Source: Glandiceps talaboti (taxonomy: Eukaryota > Hemichordata > Enteropneusta > Spengelidae). From it: 64,000 nucleotides of DNA. Of the stretch, positions 52,890 to 64,000 are shown in pieces; position 1 is the stretch's first letter, and every line of letters starts with the position of its first letter. Location of the stretch: contig NC_135569.1 of NCBI RefSeq assembly GCF_964340395.1, positions 17,036,257 to 17,100,256 of the forward strand. The letters run 5' to 3'. Below the pieces are notes generated by a model that had not been told where the DNA came from, made no database searches, and saw nothing but the letters and a program-made list of their open reading frames with translations. Both the position numbers and the translations under genes were made by a program.

Positions 52890-54254
52890 TTACTGTGCAA
52901 ACATCTGTGCACAGTTGTTACCACTGTTAACTACAACAACATTTCCCAATGGTTTGTCATCAGTAACATATACACCACGTGGACTACTGCATGGATTATC
53001 GTCACTGTCAATACGACTGATAAATTCACCATCTGAAGTAAATTTCAGCACTCTGTTGTTGTTGTAATCACAGACATAGACATTACTAGCCCTATCAAGG
53101 GCCAATCCTGTCGGGTTATTCATCTGTCCATCACCTGAACCTTGACTTCCAAATGAATACAGATACTAACCCTCAGAGTTGAACACTTGGATTCGATGAT
53201 TATGGCAATCTGACGCAAACACTTTACCATCATGGTCAACCTTGATATCAAGAGGATGATAAAGCTGACCTTGACCTTGACTACCGAAAGTCTTGTAGAG
53301 GTTTCCATCTTGGTTGTATATATGTATACAATGACCATTGAAATCTACGACGTAAACCATTCCATTCAGAGGACTAATGGCGATTCCGTACGCGTTTTTC
53401 ATCGTACCCTTCCCAAAACTTCTCATCACGTGACCGTTTTCATCATGGACGATAACCTGGTTACTTCCATTATCAGTGGTAAATATATCACCATTATCTG
53501 CCTGTACTGAATAGACTGGGTTAACAGTGGATGAGATGTTACTGAACTTTATTATAGTGTTTGGTTGGCCTTTTGATGTGAATGTTTGTAATCTATGATT
53601 GTTACAGTCACATAGTTGTAAATGTCCATCTCTTGTTGAACGAATGCCCCAGGGATAGTTCAGCTCCCCTAATCCACTCCCAGATTTGCCAGTCTGCCAA
53701 ATTAATCCTTTCTGTGGAATAACATCAATACAAGCTGGTGACCCGTTTACAGCTTTCTTACGTACAGAGACTGACAATTCATGTTTTCCACAGATATTTC
53801 CACGTGTGTTTAGCGTCCATGTGTTATCGTTATTCTTCGTCACTTCTACATCATCTATGCTGTCATCAGGTTTCTTTAAGAAAGACTCAACCTTGATTGC
53901 TCTGTTCGTCTCTTGTGGAGTGTCAGTTGTCATGGTTACTTTTATATCATCACCTACTTTAACAAACTCTGGCACGTTGGTTAGCTTGTAGCTGACATCA
54001 TGTGTCTGTATTTCACCAACACACCTTGCATCACAGAAGTCATCAAATGGTAAGAACTTCAAATAATCGTCTTCTCTCGGCTCTGTTTCTGTCTCTACGT
54101 TCAGTAACAGTTCTACTTGTGCAGAGATACCCTTCTTGGCAACCATCAGCTGACCGGCACTCCCATAATGCATCACGTTATTGGTATATTCTCTTGTATG
54201 GGACAGGTCGTTTTCAGCACCTTCTAGTTCTTGCAGCTGTGCGTCCAAATTCAT
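52890..54254 (-). pseudogene. TRIM/NHL-type gene (coiled coil - filamin - NHL repeats) with an in-frame TAG
   Basis: The - strand frame runs from 54254 to a TAG at 53168-53166 and continues in the same frame to a natural end at 52890 (NNCAQMFAQ). Residues 1-70 are the end of a coiled coil; about 95-195 an Ig/filamin-like domain (VGDDIKVTMTTDTPQETNRA, GKHELSVSV); then NHL repeats (GELNYPWGIRSTRDGHLQLC, GQLYHPLDIKVDHDGKVFAS, NNPTGLALDRASNVYVCDYN). The RING and B-box that normally precede are absent; upstream in-frame stops close the frame, with a weak acceptor (GATAATAG|) before the ATG. TRIM2/3/71-like proteins are E3 ligases whose NHL propeller binds RNA or protein. The stop removes the last one to two blades, so I call a pseudogene; a null allele is possible. 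Confidence 0.8.
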
Positions 54255-54439
54255 CTTTCTATTATCAGCACATCTAATGGTAGTATCATTGGTAGGGGAG
54301 ATTTGGAGATTAAGGCAATTTTAGACTATCTTGGCAAACATTTCACATCTTGAAAAGACAATATCATCTCAAATTAGAATAGGGTGAAAATATTTAAGAA
54401 AAGTTTAATACCATTATGACAGTAAAAATGTTGTTGGTG

Positions 54440-55250
54440 CATCTGATTGTTGGTTGAATGCATGAGTGACCTCTGGGGGTGAGGAAGTCCTTGGGGTTTT
54501 CCCCCTGGCAGATATGGAGTTTTTTGCTTGAGATACTAAGGCAATGTTTAGGTTATTCATAACCTTTGAGGTAATATTTCCAAGCTTCGAAAAGCTAACC
54601 TAAATGTATGTTTTAAATGGGTTTCCTATATCACATAAAATAGACATGTAACATTAGTATAGGGGCATTAATATATGTATAATAAAGTCACTGGTATGTT
54701 AGAGAACTTTAGGTGGTCATACCTAGTGTATAATAGAAACTGGAATCTGATGAGATGTGGTGATTTGTAGTGTCAATAACATGACGAGTAGAACAATTTA
54801 GATTAACTTCATTTATAAACTATCTATGAAAATTGCCGTTACGAAACCTTCAAGTCACAAATTCACTTTTGCCCCAAACTGCAATATAAGTGAAGCATTG
54901 ATTGTGAAACAGCCAAGCATTTACATGACATGTTCTGTAATTAGTGTGGTAGCTAGGTAATACATGTATATGTATATGTATAGTTATGTTTGAACTAATA
55001 TTAATAAGTAATATTAAAGAGTTCATGTAAGAAACAGGGACAAGAACAAATATTGACATGTACCACATTTCAGACAAGGCTTAGATGCCATTGTAGAAAG
55101 GATTTTTTTCTTCCATCACAATTTAAAACACAATGACCCCCCCCCCCCTATCCACAATTTTCAAAACAGCATGAACCCCCTACTGCCAATTTCAAAAACA
55201 GGGTGACCCCCCTACCAATCCACCCCCCCCCCCCACCCCCAGGCCGAAGA
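54440..55250. repeat. Repeat copy B of the 39.4-kb TIR family
   Basis: Shares the centre with 40.0-40.2 kb in the same orientation (CCCCAAACTGCAATATAAGT, GGTAGCTAGGTAATACATGT) and long text with the inverted copy at 57.2-58.3 kb. Ends in C-rich sequence (55139-55245). Confidence 0.6.
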
Positions 55251-55879
55251 AACTGACCGGTCCACTGTACAAGATATTACCCATAACTCTCTCTGATTGG
55301 TATGCTTGGAGGTTCTATATTTTATAACTTTTTCAATAATCCATACTTTTCAACATTTTAAACATAGTAAGTAAGTTTAATTAATATGTAGCAAAAGAAC
55401 GCTTAGGAATCAAAAATAAAGTTCTAAATTTTGTATAAAAATGAACTAACAACTAAATTAAGCATGTGCTGTGCATAAAACACTTTTCACGGTCAAAGTG
55501 TCAATAACTTGGGTAGTCAGTATGTATGATGAGTTTTAGTATGTAAATTTCTTTTGTCATACCTATTCAAATAAATCTATATCTTTGGCAAAGTCATAAC
55601 AGGTGCATCTATTTTCCTTAGTTTCGTCGCAAATATTCTTCATGTCTTTCAAGAAAATCTGCTGACAAATTCCTAAAATTGCTACTCCTTCTACAATAAA
55701 TCACTGATACCAGAACCGATGAAAATGGGTATTCAGAAACTCATCAGTGGCAATTCTACGCTTGCCAAATGGAAAAAATGTTTTTACAAAACCCTATACA
55801 CTGGTGAGATTTGTCTGACTTCAAGGAGATGGTGTCCAACACTACAAATCAGAGAGAGTTGTGGGTAAAATGTTGTACA

Positions 55880-56612
55880 GTGCGGTCCCTTACTCATTTG
55901 CCTACCAGATGATGTTGTTATTTGACCAAAATATACTGCCATTTGATAGTTGCTAAGGGCGTGGTCATGGTCGCTAGAGCCAATTTTGTCAAAATGTTTT
56001 GAAGAAAATCTGCAGAATAACACTTTCAGAAACATCTCACCAAGTTTCAGACTCATTGACCAAGTACTTTTTGAGATATAAGTTTTTGACCAAAAATGAA
56101 CATTTTTACACCTAATTTGCATATCACTCATAGAATCATTGTATGTTTAATATTTCTTCGTCCATACATCCCTAGATACATTCCCATTAAATTTCAGCCC
56201 AATCTGCTCAGTAGTTTTGGAATTATAGATTTTTAACCAAAAAGACACATTTTTAGCCCCAATTTGCATATCACTGATGGAATCATCGTGTCATGAACAA
56301 ATCTTACTTTACACCCCCTTAAGAATGTTCCCACCAATTTCGCACCAATCTGCCCAATAGTTTCTGAGTTTAAGTTTTTTGACCAAAAATCACATTTTTT
56401 GACCCAAATCACACACCTGTGATGCGATCATTTTGATTTGAACAATTTCCCAACTAGACACCCAAGGTAATGGATCCACCAAATATCATGGCAGTTGGTT
56501 CAGCGGTTTTTGACTTTAACACACACACACACACACACAGACAGACAGACAGACAGACAGATGCCGGGCGATCCCTATAGCACTAATGAACATCAGTTCA
56601 GTTGTGCTAAAA
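55880..56612. repeat. Diverged repeat with (AC)n/(ACAG)n tail and TTCAGTTGTGCTA end
   Basis: Contains ACCAAGTTTCAGACTCATTG, TAATTTGCATATCACT and ATCTGC(C/T)CA-type units, then (AC)n at 56519-56540 and (ACAG)n, and ends CATCAGTTCAGTTGTGCTAA. The same tail order occurs at 61.98-62.16 kb. Confidence 0.65.
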
Positions 56613-57129
56613 ATGGCGCCCGACGGCTCTGCAAATTACATAATCGCGTGACCTGTCACGAGGTCAAGCTTACCATATGTATGGTATCGGTCATACTGTT
56701 GGGTGGTTTCTCAACCAAAATTAATGGTGAATATAACCTTGCGATGTACATGTAATATCGAATTTAGTTTACAACGTAAGTAGAATTGTCTGAATACGAC
56801 TTTTGTGCCGTCATTTTAATCAAATCGGGTTGTGTAAGTTCGGAGATCTGAGCTTGACGGAAAATCGGAAGCTTGCCGGCTGCTACATCGATAATCTACA
56901 TAATTTTTTAAATAGAATAAAATGTATCAAATAAAAGAAAAGGACTTCTACATATCAAACTCATGCTATCCAAGGATATATGTAACGTAATGTATGCATT
57001 TACGTTTTGAAAGCACATAATTATTACGATAAACTTGATCGTAGCATAGGATTGACACGAACACGCGAACAGTACAGAGAAAAAATAGTTCGGTAGAACA
57101 GGGGTGATATGCTCTGAATTCACCCATTT

Positions 57130-58549
57130 CACGTCACACAGTATAAGATGTGCACATATTTATGTGATAATACATATAATACATGTATTACCTAGCTACC
57201 ACAACAGTTACAGAACATGCCATGTAAGTGTTTGGCTGTTTCACAATCAGTGCTTCACTTATCTTGTACTTTGGGGCAAAAGTGAACTTGAAGGTTTTGT
57301 AATGGTAATCTTCATATCATACTATTGGATAGTTTTAAAAAAAAGAACTTAATCTAAATTGTTCTAGTCTCTTCAGTATGAATTTGTCAGAAGGGATGAT
57401 ATACTTCCTATTTCAGACACTACATGTATCGACACCACAACTCAAATTCAAGTTTCTATTGTACACTAGTCTTGCTGCTAGACGTTTGGGCTTTCTTTCG
57501 ATGCTATAACTATAAGCGAACGAAGTTCGCATGTGAGGGCTTGCCCGAACAGTCTAGCGAATGTCATTTTCAGACCGGACATTCCATTGAGATTACGATA
57601 AGCGGTGGGTTGGGCCATATATGCATATATATATACTTTAATATATTCAATCTCTGCATGCAGGTGTTGACAAACACATTTATGTCATTACTATGTCTTA
57701 TCAGTTTATGGTAATTGTGTTTGATGAGCGTGTAGACGTTGTCATTCACACGTTTTAGTTAACACATTGGTGGTTATTTTTACAAGCCCCTCCTTAAGAT
57801 GAATATGCATGAAAATTTAGCTATTGTCCTCTGTTTGTGCTTGTCGCTAATACGGTTCTCTGATTGGCAGTTATTTATATCCTGATGACATTCGCTAGAC
57901 CTCGGATGTTCCATCCTCGATAGCGTTGTTCGGCTGTGTGTCGTATTTTATCGGAAGAACATCCGAGGGCTAGCTGATAGACTAATTGTACACTAGGTAT
58001 GACCTCCTAAAGTACTCTCACACATCAGTAACTTTACTATGCATGCAATATCAATGCCCCTATACCAATGTTACAGGCCCACTTTTATAACATGGAAAAC
58101 TTATTTAAAAAGGTTATACCTTTACTTTAGCTTTTTGATGCTTGGCAAATATATATCTCAGAGGCTATGAATAACCTAAAAATTGCCTAAATAGAAACAA
58201 AAGACTACAGATTTGGCAGGGGGAACCCCTTGGACTCCATCACCCTAGAGGCCACTCATTCGTTAAACCAACAATAAAATTCACCAAAATTGGTAAAAAA
58301 AGCTTCTAGGGGAGACTCTTTGTATTACCCTGTGCGAAAACCAAACAGAAAATTGTGGCAACAAATGTAGGTGTTCAACATTGACGTAAAAAAAATCCGG
58401 ATATCTCAAAGAAGCAAAGAAAAAAATAGTTGCTAGCATAGGCGAAGGAGAAAAAAAATAATTCTCAGGCAAGCAGGTGGGAAAAAAAATAATGACTCTC
58501 CACCAATCTTCCAAGCCCAACCCAGGATATCAAATGGTCTACCCCTTAT
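57130..58549. repeat. Repeat copy C of the 39.4-kb TIR family (inverted), carrying a MITE
   Basis: Its right end, GATATCAAATGGTCTACCCCTT, is the complement of the 39354 end. Inside are the inverted centre block (57235-57290) and A-run islands. The MITE at 57467-57984 is inserted in it; copy B shows the uninterrupted site near 54720. Confidence 0.65.
57467..57984. mobile_element. Mutator-like MITE (518 bp) with 9-bp target duplication
   Basis: The ends TAGTCTTGCTGCTAG and CTAGCTGATAGACTA are imperfect inverted repeats. ATTGTACAC flanks both sides (57458-57466 and 57985-57993). A 9-bp duplication suits the Mutator superfamily. The related repeat copy at 54.7 kb has this site unsplit (inverted, CCTAGTGTATAATAGAA). 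Confidence 0.75.
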
Positions 58550-59360
58550 TTTTAATACTACTCGCCACAACTATTTTTCTCCGTAATTAAGTTCTCGCAA
58601 TTTTGGCAAACTATTTTGGTCAGGGCCATACTCTTGCATTTCATTCTTGAGACCATGGACGCTTCCCCTATACTTCTATGCGCAGGCATATGATTTCTGA
58701 CTTTGCTGGACTGGTTTTACTTGAACTACAAAGGTTAACCAAATTCACACCTTCTAAATCCCCCTTTGTCTTACACTATCCAATACTGATAAGACTTCAG
58801 CAGCAACTCAGACAAGGAGTTGGTTATAACCCGCTACACAAACTTTAATATTAGCTCGGGTAGTGTACTGCTAATCCCGTACATGTTAAACAATGTGTCA
58901 ACATTATGAAAGATAAAGGGTATAAGATAGACATAGAGGTAGCATGATTCCCAAACACCCTAAGTGGGAAAAGGGTTTGTTGCTTCATTTTTTACACTCT
59001 TACTTCAACACACTTAATACTTTTATCAACATGCCTTTTGGTCTGGCCTGGTACTAATCACTGTTGGTTGAAATATAATGGCCAGTGTAGTTGAATGTAT
59101 AAACCAGGATATATAGAATAGAGTAGAATCTTTATTGCATCTTAAAACAACATTCATCTGTGACAGTGTTTGGTGCCAGAACAAACTAATAGATGTATAA
59201 ACTAGAATAATAGTAGTTAATATGTTTTATACAATAAATGTTAGGTTAGATAAATGTAATTATGTATATGTTTCTTTATATATTTATTAGATGTTCTGTC
59301 ATTTTAATATTATTCTCAACAGGAAAGAATTGCCTTGCTTATTTAGATAATCACTTACAT
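58550..59360. other. Unassigned sequence
   Basis: No gene, TIR or tandem array recognised. Confidence 0.4.
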
Positions 59361-59364
59361 TAAA

Positions 59365-60845
59365 GTGTACATGCAAAGGTTGATAAATGTTTTCGCAATT
59401 ATGTTTATTTTGCCATAAAAGTAAAGAAAATCAGGTTTGTAATAGTACAATATAATTCTAACATGAGAAATTGCACAAAAAATGAGGCACTCTCGGCTCA
59501 GCCAGAGCACCTTCAGTTAAGTACCTTCATTTACATATGGATAGGACAGCGTTTGGAACTTTATGACGTCACTGCAGGAACACAAACACTTTTGTAAGTG
59601 TATCTTTACATGCAAAGCCATTATGTTCGAACCAGAAGGTCAACTTCACAACCCGTTTTCGCCAGAACCTGACGTTGAATATTGGTCAGATTACTCAAGC
59701 GTAGAGCAATACACTCCAGCATTAACATCTGATGGTGTGATTTAGCCAAATTCATTTGAACCGACTGCTAGCAGTATCGATAGCTCCTCTGGTAGTGAAT
59801 GAGTGAGGAAGGTCTGGTCAACCACAGAGACTGAATGACACTGCTTTATAAGTTTTTTTTTTCCAATGTAAATTTCACAGACAAATGTAGTCATGGCTAG
59901 TACACATTATATGTAATAGTATACCTGTGTTTAAATATCCACCATGCAAGTTTAGTGGTTGTTTTCTGACTATGCCTTGTTGTCTTGTACCGCAACATGG
60001 ACCATCCAGCGTATTGTTTATGTCCTAGTGAAGCCGTGTTGTTTACATAAAGTGAAGGCTGTTATCAGCATCCTTTGTTGACATAACTATTCAATGGGTG
60101 GAAAACAGCTCCCACAGACAATCTAATCGAAATGAAAATTATCTAATATTTCCGTACCCATTGAACATACAGAGATCGGATGAGAATGACTTCAAGAGTT
60201 CCCCATCACAGGGGTGAGTATTATTGCTTAGATTTCCGTTTTCTTAGGAAAATATTATACAAATCTTGCTGCTACAAATGTATCAATCTCTATAGTACTA
60301 CGTATACTATAAATATAAATCTCTTCCCCTTACAGGTAGGAATATATATTCAAAAGGTTGTTATATTTAGTCTGTAGACCTGGAAAACAACAATCTATGA
60401 AATATTACACGCCCCCTGTGTTCCCCATAATATTCTCTGAAGTTGTTCAGATGTAGCATGTGTCGGAATAGTACATTCTGACCATTCAAAATCTTCACGA
60501 AAGTAGACCCACAAATTCGTTAGAGCAAGAACGTTTTGTTGGATACCCATCCCTCTTGAAAGCTACATTGTATGTGTACACGCACTTTATTTCATTTTTA
60601 CTGCATTCATTACCATCCACACAGTGACATGAAAGCTTCTTTCAAAGCACGACCCGTGTTCACTGAAACCGGCCGTACTGTGGTGTATCACGTAATTGTC
60701 TCCGACCATTTTTGTTTGAGTTTTTGATGGATAGACATGTCTTATGTTGTGGAAGTTATTTGACCTGGGAGCATGAAGTGCTGACAGTACTTTGCTGTGT
60801 CCATCCACTTTGGATATGTGATTGGCATGACACAGTAATTGTTCG
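59365..60845. repeat. Second copy of the 0.5-1.9 kb repeat family
   Basis: Colinear with 820-1860. Carries a small open frame at 59563-59745 (EPEGQLHNPFSPEPDVEYWS) similar to that at 1019-1297, and a hAT MITE insertion at 60207-60420. At 60845 it joins abruptly to the middle of a TAGTCCCCGC-type element. Confidence 0.7.
60207..60420. mobile_element. hAT-type MITE, second copy (214 bp), with empty site at 1408
   Basis: Ends CACAGGGGTG...TATTACACGCCCCCTGTG, flanked by TTCCCCAT on both sides (60199-60206, 60421-60428). The homologous repeat at 1405-1425 reads straight through (GTGCCCCATAATATTCTC), so the insertion is proven by an empty site in the same window. The left end is more worn than in the 51.5-kb copy. 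Confidence 0.92.
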
Positions 60846-61626
60846 ACGAAAATGGATATGCACATGTATGTCATAGAACACTGTCCTAATACCAACTTTG
60901 AATGAGATCTGTTCAAGCATGTCTGAGTTATGGCTTTGGACATAGAAAAATTGCAAACAAAATTGCTGCCAGGCGACCATATTGGATCGTATCACAACAA
61001 CAATGAATATGCACATGCATGTTATAGAACACTGTCCTAATACCAACTTTGAATGAGATCTGTTCAAGCATGTCTGAGTTTATATGGCTTTGCACATGGA
61101 AAATTCGCAAACAAAATGGCTGCCAGGCAGCCATATTGGATCGTATCACGATGAAAATGGACATACACATGTATGTCATAGAACACTGTCCTAATACCAA
61201 CTTTGAATGAGATCTGTTCAAGCATGTCTGAGTTATGGCTTTGGACATGGAAAATTCGCAAACAAAATGGCTGCCAGGCAGCCATATTGGATCGTATCAC
61301 AACAACAATGAATATGCACATGTATGTCACAGAACACTGTCCTAATACCAACTTTGAATGAGATCTGTTCAAGCATGTCTGAGTTATGGCTTTAGACAGG
61401 GAAAATTTGCAAACAAAATGGCTGCTAGGCGGCCATATTGGATCGTATCATAAAACAAATTGACGTGCATATGTATGCCATTGTATGTTGCCCCTGTACC
61501 AAGTTTGAAAAAAATCGGTCCAGGCATCTCCAAGAAACGGCTGCGGACGGACGGACACACGGACGCACGTACAGACGGAACCGAATCCATAAGTCCCTGT
61601 CCCGGACTTCGTCCAGCGGGGACTAA
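60846..61626. mobile_element. TAGTCCCCGC-type element, copy 4, left-truncated
   Basis: Begins inside a ~140-bp unit, runs through about three to four units and ends with the GGAC-rich tail and GGACTTCGTCCAGCGGGGAC. The left end is missing at the junction with the preceding repeat. Confidence 0.7.
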
Positions 61627-61639
61627 CTAGGACATAATT

Positions 61640-62160
61640 ATATGCCTAGTTTGAAAATCAATCTCAAAGCATCATGGTTCTTTAGCCCAAATTACTCTTT
61701 GGTTCATCATATAATTAATATCTCTTGATCTGTATATCTTAAGAAACATCCCTGCAATCACCCAAGGATTTTCAGAATTAAAGACTTTTTTTACAAAAAG
61801 TCACATTTTAAGTCCTTATTTGCATATCACCGATGGAATCATCAAGTCATCGACAATTCTTTGTGTACACACCCATATCAACAACTTCACCAACTTTCAA
61901 ACCTATCTAACCAGCAGTTTTTGTGTTTTTTGACGAAAAATCACATTTTTTGACCCAATTATGCAATCCTTTTCCTTTGAACAATTTCCCAACTAGACAC
62001 CATAAGTATGTTCCCACCAAATACCAAGGCGATAGATCCAGCAATTTTGAGTTTAAGTCGCACACATGCATACGCACACACACACACGCACACACAGATG
62101 GACAGACACCTTGAGTTGCCTATAGCACTACTGAACCTGATCAGTTCAGTTGTGCTAAAA
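61640..62160. repeat. Second copy of the (CA)n-tailed repeat
   Basis: Units with TTTGCATATCACCGATGGAA and TTCCCACCAAATACC, then a (CA)n tract (62079-62097) and TATAGCACTACTGAACCTGA TCAGTTCAGTTGTGCTAAAA, as at 56.5-56.6 kb. Confidence 0.6.
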
Positions 62161-62169
62161 TTGATGCCC

Positions 62170-63080
62170 TCATTATATCAGGAGGGAGGGGATGACATGT
62201 TGGTATGCTGTTGATAAGAATACATTTAATCTTGTGGTCTATATTATTTGTTCACATTTACCAATGGTTTTGCTATTAATTTTTTTCCTCAGGATCTTAA
62301 TTTTATCCATGGGAATCTTTCCTTATTCAAGAATAACATACACACAATCTTAACTGTACTTCTACTACTTGATTACAAGAAATAGTGACAAACACATTAC
62401 AAAATTTTAAATTTGACAATTTGGTTTCTTGAAACACCACCAAGGTAATTTTTATTCTCACTTCTCAAAAATATTCCCCTACAAAAAAAGGAGAACTGGT
62501 GAACATGGCAGTGATAGTTCAGTATCAATACAGTCAATATTTACTATCTGGTTAGTTTTGACACAAATCCTACTCTAGATGATACTAGTCTGGATGGCAA
62601 TGTGGTCTCCAGCTAACCCATGTCTGGTCAAAGTCCCTCAATCAGCACAAACAGTGAACCCCAACTGTTATATAACCCTAACAATGTATAAGTAGCATCC
62701 TGGGCTGACAAATATTCCATATTTGGACATTACATATCTGCCCCAATAATTATTAACATTATAATGTTGGGTTCCTATATAGCACTTTCCCATGCTATGC
62801 TCAAAGCGCTTTACAGTTATTACCCCTGGCGCAGATCAGAACGGCACAGCGTCCCTTTAGTCTTTCTCAACTCCCTGGGGAGCATACAATCCATTGCAGC
62901 AATTTCAGTGCATAGGATTAAAGCCTTCACATTGCAACCTACATTCTACCAGTTCCCCAATTATACAGCTTGGTTGACTAAGGCACAGTCATGGTTCAAA
63001 GGGAGGGACTGTGTTATTGTGGCTGTGGATGAATTTTAAATTGCATCTCATACATCTCAGGACTTCTAGAGTAACGACTT
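62170..63080. other. Unassigned sequence with a GCGCTTTACA-type repeat
   Basis: 62775-62825 (TATAGCACTTTCCC, CTCAAAGCGCTTTACAG) resembles a dispersed motif common in animal genomes. The open frame around it is not supported as a gene. Confidence 0.35.
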
Positions 63081-63187
63081 TGACTGAACGTGAGTGGAAG
63101 TGTAAATGGTAATGATACTGTATAGGAACTAGACTATGTGAGTGGAGGTGTAAATGGTAATGATACCATAATAGATTAAGACAATAC

Positions 63188-63500
63188 ACGGATAGCACTA
63201 GTCTAAGAGATATCTTGAGATTCAATGCATGGATAGCACTAGTCTAAGAGATATCTTGAGATTCGATGCATGGATAGCACTAGTCTAAGAGATATCTTGA
63301 GATTCGATGCATGGATAGCACTAGTCTAAGAGATATCTTGAGATTCGATGCATGGATAGCACTAGTCCAAGAGATATCTTGAGATTCGATGCATGGATAG
63401 CACTAGTCCAAGAGATATCTTGAGATTCGATGCATGGATAGCACTAGTCTAAGATATATCTTGAGATTCGATGCATGGATAGCACTAGACTAAGGTATTT
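63188..63500. repeat. 41-bp tandem array, eight units
   Basis: GATAGCACTAGTCTAAGAGA recurs every 41 bases at 63191, 63232, 63273, 63314, 63355, 63396, 63437 and 63478, with ATATCTTGAGATTCGATGCA between. Units differ at one or two positions. A two-unit repeat (GTAAATGGTAATGATAC) precedes it at 63091-63165. Confidence 0.95.
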
Positions 63501-64000
63501 CGAGATCACTGACTACACAAACCATGAAGCAATAGCCACTCGTTGATGAGATTTAACTGAAATCCCAATGTTTGGATCCCATGGTCTTGGATTCTACTAC
63601 TACCATGTGGAGTAAAAAGGATATCTTGTTCCAGACAAACATGCCTCTGTAACTCTGCCAGATAACTGTTTTCCACATCCACTGTTTACTCATAATCTGA
63701 CACTGGCCTTAATATAATATGTTCTGTTTTACAGTTAATGTATGATAAGCTTTTCATCATTAAATCTCTCAGCACAAAACTAGTTTAAGCTGCACTTGTT
63801 GTAACTGAAATGACAACAAACAATATATTAACTGAATTTTTAAAAAATGTCAATGCAGTCATGTAAATTAATGGTCGATATGCATCCAGAAATACAGCAA
63901 CAGGTTGAAATTGTGAATCACGTTGGGGTGCTGATCTTCAGGGTGCTGACAGAAAATTACATTTTGATGTAAAGCTACACAAATGTGTTTACCCAATACT

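Noticed and set aside
62764-63039. 91-residue open frame
   Set aside because: Its first part is a dispersed GCGCTTTACA-type repeat, and no domain or splice site supports a gene.
63188-63500. Regular tandem repeat that could suggest a CRISPR array
   Set aside because: There are no unique spacers between units; it is a simple 41-bp tandem repeat in a eukaryotic genome.
1-64000. tRNA and rRNA genes
   Set aside because: No cloverleaf with A/B box spacing and no rRNA core sequence was recognised by eye; a dedicated scan could still find one.

Overview
The window is nuclear DNA of a metazoan, most likely a marine invertebrate. It is AT-rich, has many GT-AG introns, and contains tyrosine-recombinase retrotransposons (DIRS and Ngaro/PAT type), a Penelope-like element, hAT- and Mutator-type MITEs, minisatellites and a TRIM/NHL-type gene. 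I favour an invertebrate deuterostome (cephalochordate, hemichordate or echinoderm), but the sequence alone does not fix the species. No bacterial, organellar or CRISPR feature was seen.

Layout. (1) 1-18.9 kb: the 3' part of a host gene on the + strand (six exons, phase-consistent, 347-18801; a basic, proline-rich protein I do not recognise). One of its introns holds a degenerate DIRS element (2657-7296, - strand) with textbook inverted termini and internal complementary region. Another holds a nearly intact 7.4-kb Ngaro/PAT-like element (8816-16221, + strand) with split direct repeats A1-ORFs-B1-A2-B2, inserted in a 58-bp satellite. Between that element's RT and recombinase ORFs sits a truncated Penelope-like element (about 13241-14136, - strand) that encodes a GIY-YIG endonuclease and carries a hammerhead ribozyme motif. 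(2) 19.3-21.2 kb: nested TIR elements. (3) 21.8-27.5 kb: a 63-bp minisatellite interrupted by two copies of a TAGTCCCCGC-ended element, then a SAM-like exon, a 35-bp tandem array and a 5' UTR exon with promoter-like sequence. (4) 27.6-32.5 kb: phase-consistent exons of an integrase-like (rve/DDE-type) gene on the + strand. (5) 33.6-48.8 kb: at least five phase-consistent exons of an SH3-domain gene on the - strand, whose introns carry several DNA transposons, including a 3.9-kb hAT-like element inserted into the arm of a palindrome. (6) 48.7-50.7 kb: an inverted copy of the minisatellite + 35-bp array + promoter/5' UTR exon of region 3, so the integrase-like gene and the SH3 gene start from inverted copies of the same module and point at each other. 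(7) 51.5-64 kb: a hAT MITE, a TRIM/NHL pseudogene with an in-frame TAG, and copies of the same repeat families seen on the left, ending in a 41-bp tandem array.

The most interesting points are the duplicated promoter module driving two unrelated genes; the phase-matched splice acceptors in front of each Ngaro ORF, which suggest one leader exon spliced alternatively to gag, RT and recombinase; and the hammerhead motif at the end of the Penelope fragment. All exon models are read by eye from splice signals and reading-phase agreement, with no transcript or database support.
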